Assembly: GCA_022822425.1 (NCBI GenBank)
Contig: JAJEBS010000244.1
Coordinates: 1-43,794, forward strand
Length of the DNA stretch: 43,794 nt
DNA from: Gemmatimonadota bacterium
Lineage (GTDB): Bacteria; Gemmatimonadota; Gemmatimonadetes; Longimicrobiales; Gaopeijiaceae
Reading direction: 5' to 3'
The position numbers and the translations under genes are program-made. Below, piece after piece: positions 30,912 to 40,202 of the stretch (the first letter of the stretch is position 1; each line of letters opens with the position of its first letter). The notes under the pieces were generated by a model. That model had not been told where the DNA came from and made no database searches. It was given only the letters and a program-made list of their open reading frames with translations.

Positions 30912-32075
30912 ATGACCGACAACTCGACGGCGTGCAGCGGACCGGACGCGGAGAACGGGTTCGGCCGCTTCTTTCTGCCCGGTCCCACAGAAGTGCGGCC
31001 GTCGGTGCTGGCGGCGCAGAAGCGGGCTCTGATCGGGCACCGCGGCGAACCCGTCAACGCGCTCATGAGGGAGATTCAGCCTGGTTTGCGCGAGGTGTTC
31101 GGCACGGCGCGGCCCGTGCTGGTGTCCACGTCCTCCGCCACCGGCCTCATGGAGGCGGCGGTGCGCAACGGCGTACGGGAGCGCGTGTTGTCGCTCGTCA
31201 ACGGGGCGTTCTCCGAGCGCTTCGCCCGCATCGCGCGCGCCTGCGGATTCGAGGTGGATGTGCTGGAGGTGCCCTGGGGCGGCGTGCACGATCCGGACTC
31301 GCTCCGGGCCCGCCTGCGCGAGAGGCGCTACGACGCCGTGACCATGGTGCACTCCGAGACCTCCACCGGAGCCCTCAACCCGATCGCCGGGCTGGCGGCG
31401 ACGGTGCGGGAGTTCCCGGACACGCTGGTGCTGGTCGATGCCGTAACCAGCGCGGGAGGCGCCCCGGTGCGGGCGGACGACCGCGGCCTCGATTTCGTGC
31501 TCGCCGGTTCCCAGAAGGCGATGGCGCTGCCCCCGGGGCTGGCGTTCGGCGTCGCCTCCGAGCGCATGTTGGAGCGATCCGCGAGCGCGGCGCGCAAGGG
31601 GGTCTACTTCGACCTGGTCGTGTTCTACGATTCCCTGGCGAAGGAGCAGACGCCCAACACGCCGGCGGTGACGCTGATGTACTCCCTGGCGGAGCAGCTG
31701 CGCCACATCTCCGCGGAGAGCCTGGAGAGCCGTTGGGCGCGCCACTCGGCCATGGCGCGAAGGTGCGCGGAGTGGGCGGACGCGGCGAGGGAGAGCGTCG
31801 GCGCCGAGCTGCCGGTTCTCGCGCCCGAGGGCTTCCGCTCGCCCACCGTGACCTGCCTGCTGCTTCCCCGGGGGCGGACGGGTCCGGAGGTCGCCCGGGC
31901 GATGAAGGAGCGGGGGTTCGTGATCGGAGCGGGGTACGGCAGGCTCAAGCCGCGGTCGGTGCGCATCGGCCATATGGGAGACCACACGGTGGAGGAACTG
32001 GATCGGGTGCTGGAAGCGCTGGAGGAGGTCCTGCGCGCACCCCCGGGGCAGCGGCCTGAGGGAGGACGGCGATGA
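30912..32075 (+). CDS. Class V aminotransferase, probable phosphoserine aminotransferase
   Basis: 387 residues. Begins FLPGPTEVRPSVLAA, with GHRGEPVNALM and STSSATGLMEAA for cofactor phosphate binding, VDAVTSAGG for the PLP-ring Asp, and Schiff-base K202 in AGSQKAMALPPG. The alanine-glyoxylate/serine-pyruvate branch of fold I includes the phosphoserine transaminase of several deep-branching phyla. The ATGA overlap with SerA strongly suggests it makes phosphoserine from 3-phosphohydroxypyruvate. Starts 4 nt after the TypA stop. Alternative: serine-glyoxylate aminotransferase. Confidence 0.82.
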   Translation: MTDNSTACSGPDAENGFGRFFLPGPTEVRPSVLAAQKRALIGHRGEPVNALMREIQPGLREVFGTARPVLVSTSSATGLMEAAVRNGVRERVLSLVNGAFSERFARIARACGFEVDVLEVPWGGVHDPDSLRARLRERRYDAVTMVHSETSTGALNPIAGLAATVREFPDTLVLVDAVTSAGGAPVRADDRGLDFVLAGSQKAMALPPGLAFGVASERMLERSASAARKGVYFDLVVFYDSLAKEQTPNTPAVTLMYSLAEQLRHISAESLESRWARHSAMARRCAEWADAARESVGAELPVLAPEGFRSPTVTCLLLPRGRTGPEVARAMKERGFVIGAGYGRLKPRSVRIGHMGDHTVEELDRVLEALEEVLRAPPGQRPEGGRR

Positions 32076-33679
32076 GCGGGCTCGGCCGACGATACGTGGT
32101 CGGCGTTGCCGACAAGGTCTCGCATTCGGGGCTTGGCGCCCTCACCGGCGACGAGCGCTTTGAAGTGCGCTGGCTGGCGGAGAGCGCGCCGGCCGAGAAG
32201 GAAGACGCGATGACCCGGGCGGACGCGGTCATCGTGCGCAGCGCCACCCGGGTGACCCGAGCCCTGATCGAGGCGGCCCCGAACCTGAAAGTCATCGGAC
32301 GTGCCGGAGCGGGGGTGGACAACATCGATCTCGATGCCGCCACCGAGCGCGGCATCCCGGTCCTGAACGCGCCCGCGGGCAACACCGTCTCCGCGGCGGA
32401 ACTCACCTTTGCCCTCATTCTGGCGCTGGCGCGAAAGGTCGTCGCCGCCGACAGGTCGGTGCGCGCGATGACCTGGAAGACGCCGGGGCTCGCCGGGGTG
32501 GAGCTCAACCGCAAGACCCTCGGGCTGGTCGGGGCGGGGCGCATCGGCGGCGAAGTGGCGCGCCGGGCCCGCGCCTTCGGCATGAAGGTGCTGGTCTACG
32601 ATCCCTATCTGCCCGCGACCCGTGCGGAGGAACTGGACGCGGAGCCGCGCGCTTTCGACGACGTGATCGAGCAGGCCGATTTTCTCAGCCTGCATGTGCC
32701 CCTCACCCCCTCCACCTCCTCGATGATCGGGGCGGAGCAGCTGCGCCGCATGAAGCCGTCGGCCTACCTCGTCAACGCGGCGCGCGGCGGGGTGGTGGAC
32801 GAAGACGCGCTCGCCCGCGCCCTCGGGGAGGGATGGGTGGCGGGGGCCGCGCTGGATGTCTTCCGCCGGGAACCGCTGCCGGCGTCCAGTCCGCTGGTGG
32901 GCAGCCCGAACCTCATCCTCAGTCCCCACCTGGGGGCCTCCACGGTGGAGGCGCAGGAACTGGTGGCTTCGGAGATCGCGTCGGCCGTGCGGGGAGCGCT
33001 GCTCGACGGCGATCTCTCCCGGGCCGTGAACGCACCCGGTATCGACGGAGCGACGCTGCGCAAGCTACGCCCGCTGCTGGAGCTGGGAACCCGGATGGGG
33101 CGTCTCGCGTGCGCGCTGGCGTCCGGAGGAATCAGCGGGATGCAGGTGCGCTACAGCGGTGCATCGGATGAGGCTTCCGGCCTCCTCACCGCCGCGGTGC
33201 TGTGCGGGCTGCTGGAGGACATCGTCGGAGGAATGCGCGTAAACGCCGTAAACGCCGCCCGTCTCGCCGAGGCGCGCGGGATGAGGGTGGTGACCGCGCG
33301 CGCGACCCGGCACCCGGACTACTCCGAATACCTGGTCACCGAGGTGGAGGCGGAGGGCGGCCCGTTGCGGGTCGCGGGAGCGCTGCTGGAGGGCACCCAC
33401 CCCCGCATCGTCGGCATCGGCGACTTCTCCATGGACCTGGAGCCGCGCGGATCCATCGTCATCGTGCGCAATCAGGACAAGCCCGGGGTGATCGCCGGGG
33501 TGGGCACGGTGCTGGCGTCCATGGGCTTCAACATTGCCGGCTACCATCAGGCCCGCCTGGAGCCGGGCGGAGATGCCATGGCGGCGGTCTCGGTGGACGG
33601 AGAGATCACGCAGGAGTTGCTCGAGCGCCTGCGCGAGCTGGACCAGATTTCCTTCGTCAGGTCCGCGCGCCTGGGATAG
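32072..33679 (+). CDS. serA: D-3-phosphoglycerate dehydrogenase
   Basis: 535 residues, the long three-domain form. Substrate/NAD core: VIGRAGAGVDNID, Rossmann loop LGLVGAGRIGGEVARR, catalytic Arg in NAARGGVVDE, Glu in FRREPL and His in SPHLGAST. An ASB-type intervening domain (about 310-450) and a C-terminal ACT domain (IVIVRNQDKPGVIAGVGTVLASMGFNI) allow serine feedback. First step of serine synthesis, cytoplasmic. The start overlaps the aminotransferase stop by 4 bp. The gene ends 3 bp before the convergent P1 peptidase. Confidence 0.93.
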   Translation: MSGLGRRYVVGVADKVSHSGLGALTGDERFEVRWLAESAPAEKEDAMTRADAVIVRSATRVTRALIEAAPNLKVIGRAGAGVDNIDLDAATERGIPVLNAPAGNTVSAAELTFALILALARKVVAADRSVRAMTWKTPGLAGVELNRKTLGLVGAGRIGGEVARRARAFGMKVLVYDPYLPATRAEELDAEPRAFDDVIEQADFLSLHVPLTPSTSSMIGAEQLRRMKPSAYLVNAARGGVVDEDALARALGEGWVAGAALDVFRREPLPASSPLVGSPNLILSPHLGASTVEAQELVASEIASAVRGALLDGDLSRAVNAPGIDGATLRKLRPLLELGTRMGRLACALASGGISGMQVRYSGASDEASGLLTAAVLCGLLEDIVGGMRVNAVNAARLAEARGMRVVTARATRHPDYSEYLVTEVEAEGGPLRVAGALLEGTHPRIVGIGDFSMDLEPRGSIVIVRNQDKPGVIAGVGTVLASMGFNIAGYHQARLEPGGDAMAAVSVDGEITQELLERLRELDQISFVRSARLG

Positions 33680-33682
33680 CAG

Positions 33683-34939
33683 TCAGGGTATGACGTTGTA
33701 GCGCCGCAGCACCTCCAGGGTCTCGTCGATGGGCAGGGCTTCCGCGCTGTTCCCCATCCCCGACACGGTGGTGGCCCTGAAGAGGGAGTTGTAGACGGCC
33801 TCCTCGGTGGCTTCCACGGTGGCCAGGAAGAGCGACGACATGCGGCTGTTCGCGACTTCCTCCACCGCCAGCACCACCTCCCCGCCGCGCCGCACGCCGG
33901 ATGCGGTGGAAAAGGCGATCACGTAGTCCCCCGAGCCGTTGCCGGCGAACGATCCGGTGCGCGCCAACCCCATCATGGCCCGCCGCGCCATGCGCTCGAG
34001 CTTGAGGGGCGAGAGAGGCGCGTCCGTCGCCACCACCATCATGATGGATCCCTGTCCTTCGCCTCCGTTTTCCTGCCCTTCGTCCCGGCCCGCTCCTGCC
34101 GGGGCGTCGGCTCCCGGCGCCGTCCCCTGGAACGAGTAGCGCCCCAGCTCGCGTCCCACCGGCGCCCCGGCGATCGAGAGGATGCCGCCGAAGTTGGACT
34201 GCACCAGCACGCCCACCGTGTACCCGCCCAGCTCGTCGGGCACCACCCGGCTGCTGGTGCCGATGCCCCCCTTCCAGCCGAAGGCCCGGGTGCCGGTTCC
34301 CGCCCCCACCGATCCCTCGTCGACCGGGCCGCTGCGGGCCGACTCGAGCGCCGCGCGCACGTGCCCGGGCGTGATCGGCCGCGAGCGGATGTCGTTCAGG
34401 CCACCGTCGTTGGTCTCGCCCACGACGGGGTTGATCGAACGCACCCCCTCCATCCCCTCCCGCGCCAGCATCCACTCCGTGAGGGCGTCCGCCGCCTTCC
34501 ACACGCACAGGGTGCAGGTGAGCAGGACGGGGGTCTCCAGCTCCCCCAGCTCGCGCACCTGGGTCACGCCGAGCAGCTTGCCGAAGCCGTTGCCGACGTG
34601 CAGCGCGGCCGGCACCCGGTCGCGGAAGACGTTGCCGCCGTGCGGGCGGATGGCCGTCACCCCGGTGCGGACGCGGTCGCCCTCGCGCACCGTGGCGTGC
34701 CCGACCAGCACGCCCTCCACGTCCGTGATCGCGTTGTAGGGGCCCGGGGCGAAGATGCCCGGCGCGATCCCCACATCGCGCGCCCGGGGCCGGGGTTCTT
34801 CCTGGGCGGAAGCCATGGCTGGCGCCAGGCCGGGGCCGGCGACCAGAAGCGCGGCGGTGGCGGCGAGTCGCCGAACGCGGGTGGGGCCGCCCCGGTTGCG
34901 CGTCACGGAAGGCGGGCAGGTGGAAGACGGGACGTTCAC
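33683..34939 (-). CDS. P1-family (DmpA-type) aminopeptidase, exported
   Basis: 418 residues from the GTG at 34939, which gives a clear signal peptide (RRLAATAALLVAGPGLAPAMASAQ). A longer GTG start at 35002 overlaps the upstream gene by 8 bp. DmpA features: ITDVEGVLVGHATV, GVTAIRPHGG, VNPVVGET-like NPVVGETNDGGLND, VGVLVQSNFGG, and the self-cleavage site GSIMMVVATDAPLSP, where the Ser after Gly becomes the N-terminal nucleophile. A Gly/Glu-rich insert (about 40 residues) precedes that site. It trims N-terminal residues, often from D-amino-acid-containing peptides. Same strand and just downstream of the heme O synthase gene. Confidence 0.85.
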   Translation of the reverse strand: MNVPSSTCPPSVTRNRGGPTRVRRLAATAALLVAGPGLAPAMASAQEEPRPRARDVGIAPGIFAPGPYNAITDVEGVLVGHATVREGDRVRTGVTAIRPHGGNVFRDRVPAALHVGNGFGKLLGVTQVRELGELETPVLLTCTLCVWKAADALTEWMLAREGMEGVRSINPVVGETNDGGLNDIRSRPITPGHVRAALESARSGPVDEGSVGAGTGTRAFGWKGGIGTSSRVVPDELGGYTVGVLVQSNFGGILSIAGAPVGRELGRYSFQGTAPGADAPAGAGRDEGQENGGEGQGSIMMVVATDAPLSPLKLERMARRAMMGLARTGSFAGNGSGDYVIAFSTASGVRRGGEVVLAVEEVANSRMSSLFLATVEATEEAVYNSLFRATTVSGMGNSAEALPIDETLEVLRRYNVIP

Positions 34940-34994
34940 GGTCGCGCTCCGGTTCAGGGGGGTGGGAGCCGGTGGAGAAACTCCTCGCGCCACT

Positions 34995-35879
34995 TCATCC
35001 ACCGACGGCCAGGGTATCGACGATCAGCAGCACCAGCAGGCAGGGCTGATAGAGCAGGGTGCCCAGGAAGACCCGGCGCGCCCGACGGTCCGTAAGGCGC
35101 CCCGCGGCGGCGAACGTCACCGCCAGAAGCGCGATGCCCGCCACCAGCGCGCCGGCGGCGTACACGATGCCGGTCAGGTCGAGCAACACGGGCGCAAGAC
35201 TCACCGGAAGCAGCGCGGCGGCGGCCGCCAGCATGCGCAGGCTGAGGAGCCGACCGTGCTCGTCGCCCGGGGGCGCCATGATGATGCCCGCGCGGGCATA
35301 GTCCTCGCGGCAGATCCACGCCAGCGCGAGGATGTGCGGAAGCTGCCATATGAAGAATACCCCGAACACGGCGAACGCCTGCGTCGACAGCGTGCCCGCC
35401 GCCGCACTCCAGCCCACCAGCACGGGAAGCGCGCCGGGAAACGCACCCACCAGGCTCGCGAGCGAGGTCCGCGTCTTGAGCGGCGTGTACACCAGCACGT
35501 AGAGGGCGCTCGAGAGCAGGGCGAGAACGGCGGGGAGCCATCCGGCAGCCTTCCACAGGTAGAGGGCCCCGGCCACGGTAAGCAGGAGCCCGAAATCGCG
35601 AGCCTCGCGCGGAGTGACGCGCCCCGACGGGATGGGGCGTGCGCGGGTGCGCGACATGAGCGCGTCCTCGCGGCGCTCGGCGTACTGGTTGAGTGCCAGC
35701 GCGCCGCCCGTCACCAGTCCCGTACCCAGCGCCGTGTGGAGGATCAGGAGAACCCCGAGGGCGCCGCCGACCGCGATGTAGCAGGACACCCCGGTCAGGG
35801 TCATCACGAAACAGGCGATCCCCGGCTTGGTCAGTTCGAGGTACGCGCCGGGGCCGCGCGGACCGGTCGTGGAGTTCAT
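34995..35879 (-). CDS. ctaB: Protoheme IX farnesyltransferase (heme O synthase), UbiA family
   Basis: 294 residues from ATG 35879, with about nine hydrophobic helices. The prenyl-diphosphate/Mg2+ motif is clear: NQYAERREDALMSRTRARP (64-82). The second Asp-rich region corresponds to LAWICREDYARAGI. It adds a farnesyl group to heme b to make heme O for a heme-copper terminal oxidase, in the inner membrane. No oxidase genes are in the window. A longer N terminus (from 35969) is possible but is Pro/Arg-rich and lacks support. Confidence 0.88.
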   Translation of the reverse strand: MNSTTGPRGPGAYLELTKPGIACFVMTLTGVSCYIAVGGALGVLLILHTALGTGLVTGGALALNQYAERREDALMSRTRARPIPSGRVTPREARDFGLLLTVAGALYLWKAAGWLPAVLALLSSALYVLVYTPLKTRTSLASLVGAFPGALPVLVGWSAAAGTLSTQAFAVFGVFFIWQLPHILALAWICREDYARAGIIMAPPGDEHGRLLSLRMLAAAAALLPVSLAPVLLDLTGIVYAAGALVAGIALLAVTFAAAGRLTDRRARRVFLGTLLYQPCLLVLLIVDTLAVGG

Positions 35880-35980
35880 GTGCTCGGTGCTCGGCGACCG
35901 TAAGGGGTTTGGAGGCGGCAAGTTGCCGGGGGTCGCGGGTACACGCAAGTTCCGCGTGTCTCGTCGCACTTGATTCCCGG

Positions 35981-38155
35981 ATGTCCATGAAGCCGATCGC
36001 CGTCCGCCTTTTCCTGTGTGCGCTGTGCCTGCCGCATGGGATCCTGGCTCAGCGGAGCGCGGCGCGGGCGGCGCTCGAGGAGGGTGTCCGGCTGGCTCAG
36101 GAAGGCGATACCGTCCGTGCCCTGGGCCATATCGAGCGAGCCGTCACGATCGATCCCGCGTACGCGGAGGCGCACTTCCTCAAGGGGGTGTACCACGCCC
36201 GGCAGGCTCCGCGCAGCACGGGTGACTTCCGGCGCCGCCTCATCGCCCGTGAAGCGCTGGACCAGGCCGTGCGCCACGACCCGGAGAATCCCCTTTACCT
36301 GCTGGAGCTTGCAAGGCTCCTGATGATGCAGGAGATCCGCGTGGACGCCCGCAGGATGCTGCGGCGGGCGCTGGATGTCGCCGAACGCGCCGACGCGCCC
36401 ACGCTCGCGGAGGTCCACTATCAGCTCGGCATCTTCAGCGAGACGACCTGGCGCCGGCTTCGCTACCGGCGGCTTCTCCCGGTGGGCATTGCGGAACTCC
36501 GGGGGGATATCGCCTTCGAGAGCGCGAACTACGTCTGGGACGTGCTCCAGGCGTCGGGCTACGCCACGGGGCAGGGGGCCGCCGCGCGCGAGGCCATGCT
36601 CGACCACTTTCACCGCGCTCTGACCGCGAATCCCGCGCACACCGGGGCGGCCACCCATCTGCTGGCCTTCTACTACGACACCGGGCGCATGGGCGAGTTC
36701 ACGGCCGAAGCGCTGCGCTTCGTGCGCGCGGCCCCCTCCGAGCCCCGCGCCTATCTCGCGCTCGGCCTGGGACTCCACGCCGAGGGCCGCGACGACGAGG
36801 CGGCGGGCGCGTTCGAGTACGCGGTCGAACTGCTGCCCGATGAGAAGCGCGCGGACTTCCTGGCGGTATCGCGCCTGCTCACGCAGGACGACGCCGAGAT
36901 CTTCGAGGCACGGATCGGTGCGGATCCCGCCGACGCGGCCCGCCGCTTCTGGACCGCCTGGGATCCGCTCTACCTTACGCCGTCGAACGAGTACTGGGCC
37001 GAGTACCTGTCGCGCATGGCCTACGTCGATCTCCGGTTCGGCCTGCCCGAGTACGATGTCCCGGGGTGGCGCACCGACCGGGGCGAGATCTGGGTGCGCT
37101 ACGGCAGGCCGCTGCGCCAGGCGAGCTTCGGAGCCAACACGACCGCCGCCGGAGACATGGAGTCCACCGGCAGGGTGACGACCGTGTGGAGCTACGGAAG
37201 GAACGGGCCGGTGTTCGTGTTCCGGGGCATGCCGGGATACCGCGGAGCCACCTTCGCCAGCGACTTCCGCTCTTACGCCGAGAACTACCGGGCGCGCCAG
37301 CCCGCGCGCTTCACGGCGCCGTCGCTTCCCTCGCTTCTGCAGGTCCCCGCTCAGATCGCGCGCTTCCGCGGCGTGGGTGACGAGATCGATCTGGAAGTGT
37401 ACGCCGCGGTTCCCCTGGATTCGCTCCGGCAGGCAGTCGGGGTGGCGGCGGCCACCTTCGAGACCGGCCTCTTCGTGGTTGAGCCGGAGGGAGCCGAGAT
37501 TCGCCGCGTTACCGAGGCTCGGCAGGTGACCTTCGAGGAAGGCCGCGCGCTTCCCCTGAACTGGCGCACGACCGTGCCCGCCGGGCAGCCGCACATCGTG
37601 TCGGCGGAAGCGCGCGATCCGCTCAGCTGGGCGGCGGCCGTGCACCGGGCGCGGGTGGACGCGCGCAGTTTTCCCGCCGGCGAACCGAGCGTGAGCGACA
37701 TCCTCCTGACCCGGTCGCTCGAGGTGGTGGTGGACCCTCCCCGCACGCGAGCCGACCTTCGCATGGTGCCCGAACCGACGCTCTCCTATGACCCGGATGA
37801 CGAGATCGGGGTCTACTTCGAACTCTACAACCTGCTTCCGGACTCCAGCCAGGTCGCGTCGTACGACCTGGAACTGGCGGTGACGGTGGAGGAGATTCAT
37901 CGGACCGGGTCGTTCCTGCAGCTGCTGGGCGAGCTGGCGGACCGCTGGGGGCTCAGCGCCGAGGGCGATCAGGCGGTGCGCCTCACCTTCAGCAAGCAGA
38001 ACCGGGTGCAGGCGCGCGACATGCTGCCCGAGTACTTCACCATTCGGCTCGACGAGCCGCCGCCGGGCCGCTACGGGCTGCGGCTGCGGGTCCTGGACCG
38101 CAATGCGCGCGTTCAAATGGAGGTGGAGCGGGAGTTCCAGGTCCGGGAGCCGTGA
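35981..38155 (+). CDS. GWxTD-domain protein with TPR-like repeats
   Basis: 724 residues. Signal peptide (MSMKPIAVRLFLCALCLPHGILAQ), then helical TPR-like units (LEEGVRLAQEGDTVRALGHIERAVTIDPAYAEAHFLKGVY and onward to about 300). A GWxTD domain follows, with the defining VPGWRTDRGEIWVRYGRP near 365, and then beta-rich C-terminal domains (YDLELAVTVEEIHR, PPGRYGLRLRVLDRNARVQMEVEREFQ). The family is common in Gemmatimonadota and Acidobacteriota. Its function is unknown; an envelope role is likely. Start at ATG 35981 or 35987. The stop overlaps the GTG of the next gene. Confidence 0.85.
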   Translation: MSMKPIAVRLFLCALCLPHGILAQRSAARAALEEGVRLAQEGDTVRALGHIERAVTIDPAYAEAHFLKGVYHARQAPRSTGDFRRRLIAREALDQAVRHDPENPLYLLELARLLMMQEIRVDARRMLRRALDVAERADAPTLAEVHYQLGIFSETTWRRLRYRRLLPVGIAELRGDIAFESANYVWDVLQASGYATGQGAAAREAMLDHFHRALTANPAHTGAATHLLAFYYDTGRMGEFTAEALRFVRAAPSEPRAYLALGLGLHAEGRDDEAAGAFEYAVELLPDEKRADFLAVSRLLTQDDAEIFEARIGADPADAARRFWTAWDPLYLTPSNEYWAEYLSRMAYVDLRFGLPEYDVPGWRTDRGEIWVRYGRPLRQASFGANTTAAGDMESTGRVTTVWSYGRNGPVFVFRGMPGYRGATFASDFRSYAENYRARQPARFTAPSLPSLLQVPAQIARFRGVGDEIDLEVYAAVPLDSLRQAVGVAAATFETGLFVVEPEGAEIRRVTEARQVTFEEGRALPLNWRTTVPAGQPHIVSAEARDPLSWAAAVHRARVDARSFPAGEPSVSDILLTRSLEVVVDPPRTRADLRMVPEPTLSYDPDDEIGVYFELYNLLPDSSQVASYDLELAVTVEEIHRTGSFLQLLGELADRWGLSAEGDQAVRLTFSKQNRVQARDMLPEYFTIRLDEPPPGRYGLRLRVLDRNARVQMEVEREFQVREP

Positions 38156-39474
38156 CCCACCCGGCCTCCTGTCGGTCGCGCTCGCGGCGGTGGCGCGCGC
38201 GAGGACCGGGTCGGGCGCGGCGTCGTGGCCCGGACCGCTCGTGGAACAGGTCCTGGCCGGCCGTTTGCGCCGTCGTGCTGGTGGTGGCAGTGGCGCTGCC
38301 GCCGCCCATGCCTGCGGCGGCGCAGGAATCCGGTCCCCGCAGCCACCGCAAGTGGCTGGGGGGCGCGATCGGGGCCGTGGTCGTCGGCATCCCGACCTTC
38401 ACCTCGGCCGATTTCGATCCCAACCTGGGCACCTGCACCCGGACCGGGTGTTTCGCACCGCTGGCCACCGCCGTGGGGTTCACGCTGGGCTTCCTGCTCG
38501 GCAAGGAGTTCGACGACCGAGCCACGCGCCGTTTCGTGGCCGGTCCCCGGCTGGATCTCAGCCCCCGGCGGACGGTCCGGCTTCCCTTCCTGCCGGATCG
38601 CGGCCGGGCGGCGGGGGCGGCCGCGATCTGGAGCGGAGCCGAGGGACTGGTCTGGCTGGAGGGAGGGGCGCAGTCGCCGCTGGGGGGGTTGCGGGGGCTG
38701 CGTGATGCCACGTTGCTCGAGGAGCGCGCGGCCCTCGTCGCGGCCACCCCGAGCGGCCTGTTCGCGCTTCCGCTCGTCCGCGACGGCGTCCCGGGCCGGA
38801 GGGTCGACGCGCGCGGCGCCCGTCTGGCTGCGGCGGGGAGCGGCGGGGGGCTGGTGGTGTCGGGGGCGGCGGGTCTGCTCGCCTTCACCAGCCGTGGAGA
38901 GGGTGCCCACCTCGAGTTGTCGGAAGCCGCGCGCACCACGGGCGACCCGCTCGCCGCCGACCTGGTCTGGCCGCGGGCATCAGGGATCGCGTGGGTGCTG
39001 GAAGGCCCCCGCCTGGTGGCGCGCGACGGAGGCACGCTCGAGGAGGTGGGGGTTCTGGAGTTGACCGCGAGCGCCCGGTCGCTCGACGTGGACGCGGCGC
39101 TCGGTGTAGTGGCCGCCGGCCGGGACGGCGTGTACATCATCGACGTGTCCGACCCGGCCGCGCCTCGACTCGCCGCCCGATACCGGGGGGTTCGCAACGC
39201 CCTCGACGTGGCGCTGCTGGAGTCCCGGGCCTACATCGCCGCGGGCGAGCAGGGCCTGGTGGTCGTCGACATCGGGCGTCCCGCGGAACCGAGGGTGGCC
39301 GCCGTGGCCCGAAACATGGGATCCCCCTCGTTGGTACTAGGGACTTCCGGGCAGGTGTGGGTCGTGGACGGCGCGACAGGTGAGGCTCATTCCGTTTCGT
39401 TTTCCGGCGTCGCGCCCCCCGGACCAGCCGGGCTTTCGCTCTCCGTCACCGAAGGGCCTCCATCAGACCGATGA
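38152..39474 (+). CDS. Exported LVIVD-repeat protein
   Basis: 440 residues. An N-terminal basic region and a hydrophobic signal (AVCAVVLVVAVALPPPMPAAAQ) precede a short hydrophobic stretch (GGAIGAVVVGIPTF). A beta-propeller follows, with LVIVD repeats (VYIIDVSDPAAPRLAARYRG, LVVVDIGRPAEPRVAAVARN). GTGA overlap with the GWxTD gene and ATGA overlap with the TonB-like gene place the three in one translationally coupled chain. The propeller is probably extracytoplasmic and binds a partner or polymer; no enzymatic motif seen. Confidence 0.8.
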   Translation: MTHPASCRSRSRRWRARGPGRARRRGPDRSWNRSWPAVCAVVLVVAVALPPPMPAAAQESGPRSHRKWLGGAIGAVVVGIPTFTSADFDPNLGTCTRTGCFAPLATAVGFTLGFLLGKEFDDRATRRFVAGPRLDLSPRRTVRLPFLPDRGRAAGAAAIWSGAEGLVWLEGGAQSPLGGLRGLRDATLLEERAALVAATPSGLFALPLVRDGVPGRRVDARGARLAAAGSGGGLVVSGAAGLLAFTSRGEGAHLELSEAARTTGDPLAADLVWPRASGIAWVLEGPRLVARDGGTLEEVGVLELTASARSLDVDAALGVVAAGRDGVYIIDVSDPAAPRLAARYRGVRNALDVALLESRAYIAAGEQGLVVVDIGRPAEPRVAAVARNMGSPSLVLGTSGQVWVVDGATGEAHSVSFSGVAPPGPAGLSLSVTEGPPSDR

Positions 39475-40139
39475 CACCGGGCAACGCGAGCAACCGGGAC
39501 CGCCGCCAGCGCGAGAGGAAGCTCTGGCGCGCGGCGATGGGGCTCTCGCTCGGCTTTCATCTGTTTCTGTTTCTCTTCTGGCGCATTCCGGCGCCCGTCG
39601 TGTCCCCGTACGCCGCCGCGGGTCCGCGCGCGGGCGACAACCGGGCCGCATCGGGTTCCATGCAGGCGCTCCGCCTGGCCATGGCGCCCCCCCGGCCGAT
39701 CGTTCCTCCGCGCGTGCCCGCTCCGATCCTCGTCGACGTCGAGCCGGTGGAGTTCGAGGAGTCGGTGGAAGTCGACTACGCGTCGCTCCTGGGGGAGCGA
39801 CCCGGCGAAGGCGAGGGTCCCGGCATCGAGGAAGGCGAGGGGCGGGGGGACGGCGGCACGGCCGCCGAAGGAAGGTCGCGGACGATCCCTCCCTCGCCCC
39901 GCAGCATGATTCTGCCCCCCTCCAACCGAAGCCTGAGGGACCGGGAGGTGGAGGTGTGGGTGTTCGTCCTGGAGTCCGGGAGGGTCGCGGCGGACTCGGT
40001 TCGCCTGATGCCCCCCACCTCCGACCGCGACTTCAATCGCCGGCTGATTCAGGAGGCTGCCCGCTGGATGTTCGAGCCGGCGCGCCGGGGGGGGATGCCC
40101 GTGGCGGCCTGGTTCCGCTATGTCATCAGCATGGAATAG
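39471..40139 (+). CDS. TonB-like energy transducer
   Basis: 222 residues in TonB layout: one N-terminal membrane segment (AAMGLSLGFHLFLFLFW), a Pro-rich periplasmic linker (MAPPRPIVPPRVPAPILV), an acidic Gly-rich stretch, and a C-terminal TonB-type domain (VEVWVFVLESGRVAADSVRL ending RWMFEPARRGGMPVAAWFRYVI). It would pass energy to an outer-membrane partner, perhaps with the two preceding genes. No ExbB/ExbD genes are adjacent. Confidence 0.75.
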   Translation: MTPGNASNRDRRQRERKLWRAAMGLSLGFHLFLFLFWRIPAPVVSPYAAAGPRAGDNRAASGSMQALRLAMAPPRPIVPPRVPAPILVDVEPVEFEESVEVDYASLLGERPGEGEGPGIEEGEGRGDGGTAAEGRSRTIPPSPRSMILPPSNRSLRDREVEVWVFVLESGRVAADSVRLMPPTSDRDFNRRLIQEAARWMFEPARRGGMPVAAWFRYVISME

Positions 40140-40202
40140 ACTCCTTTCTCCGCTGCCCCGGAGGGTCCTCGAGCCGCCGGCAGCGGCCAACCGGCGAACC
40201 GA

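Noticed and set aside
27156-31066. Two long minus-strand frames (622 and 681 codons)
   Set aside because: They mirror the D-aminoacylase and TypA genes, whose motifs are unambiguous.
35876-38116. 746-codon minus-strand frame
   Set aside because: Antisense to the GWxTD gene; no recognisable motif.
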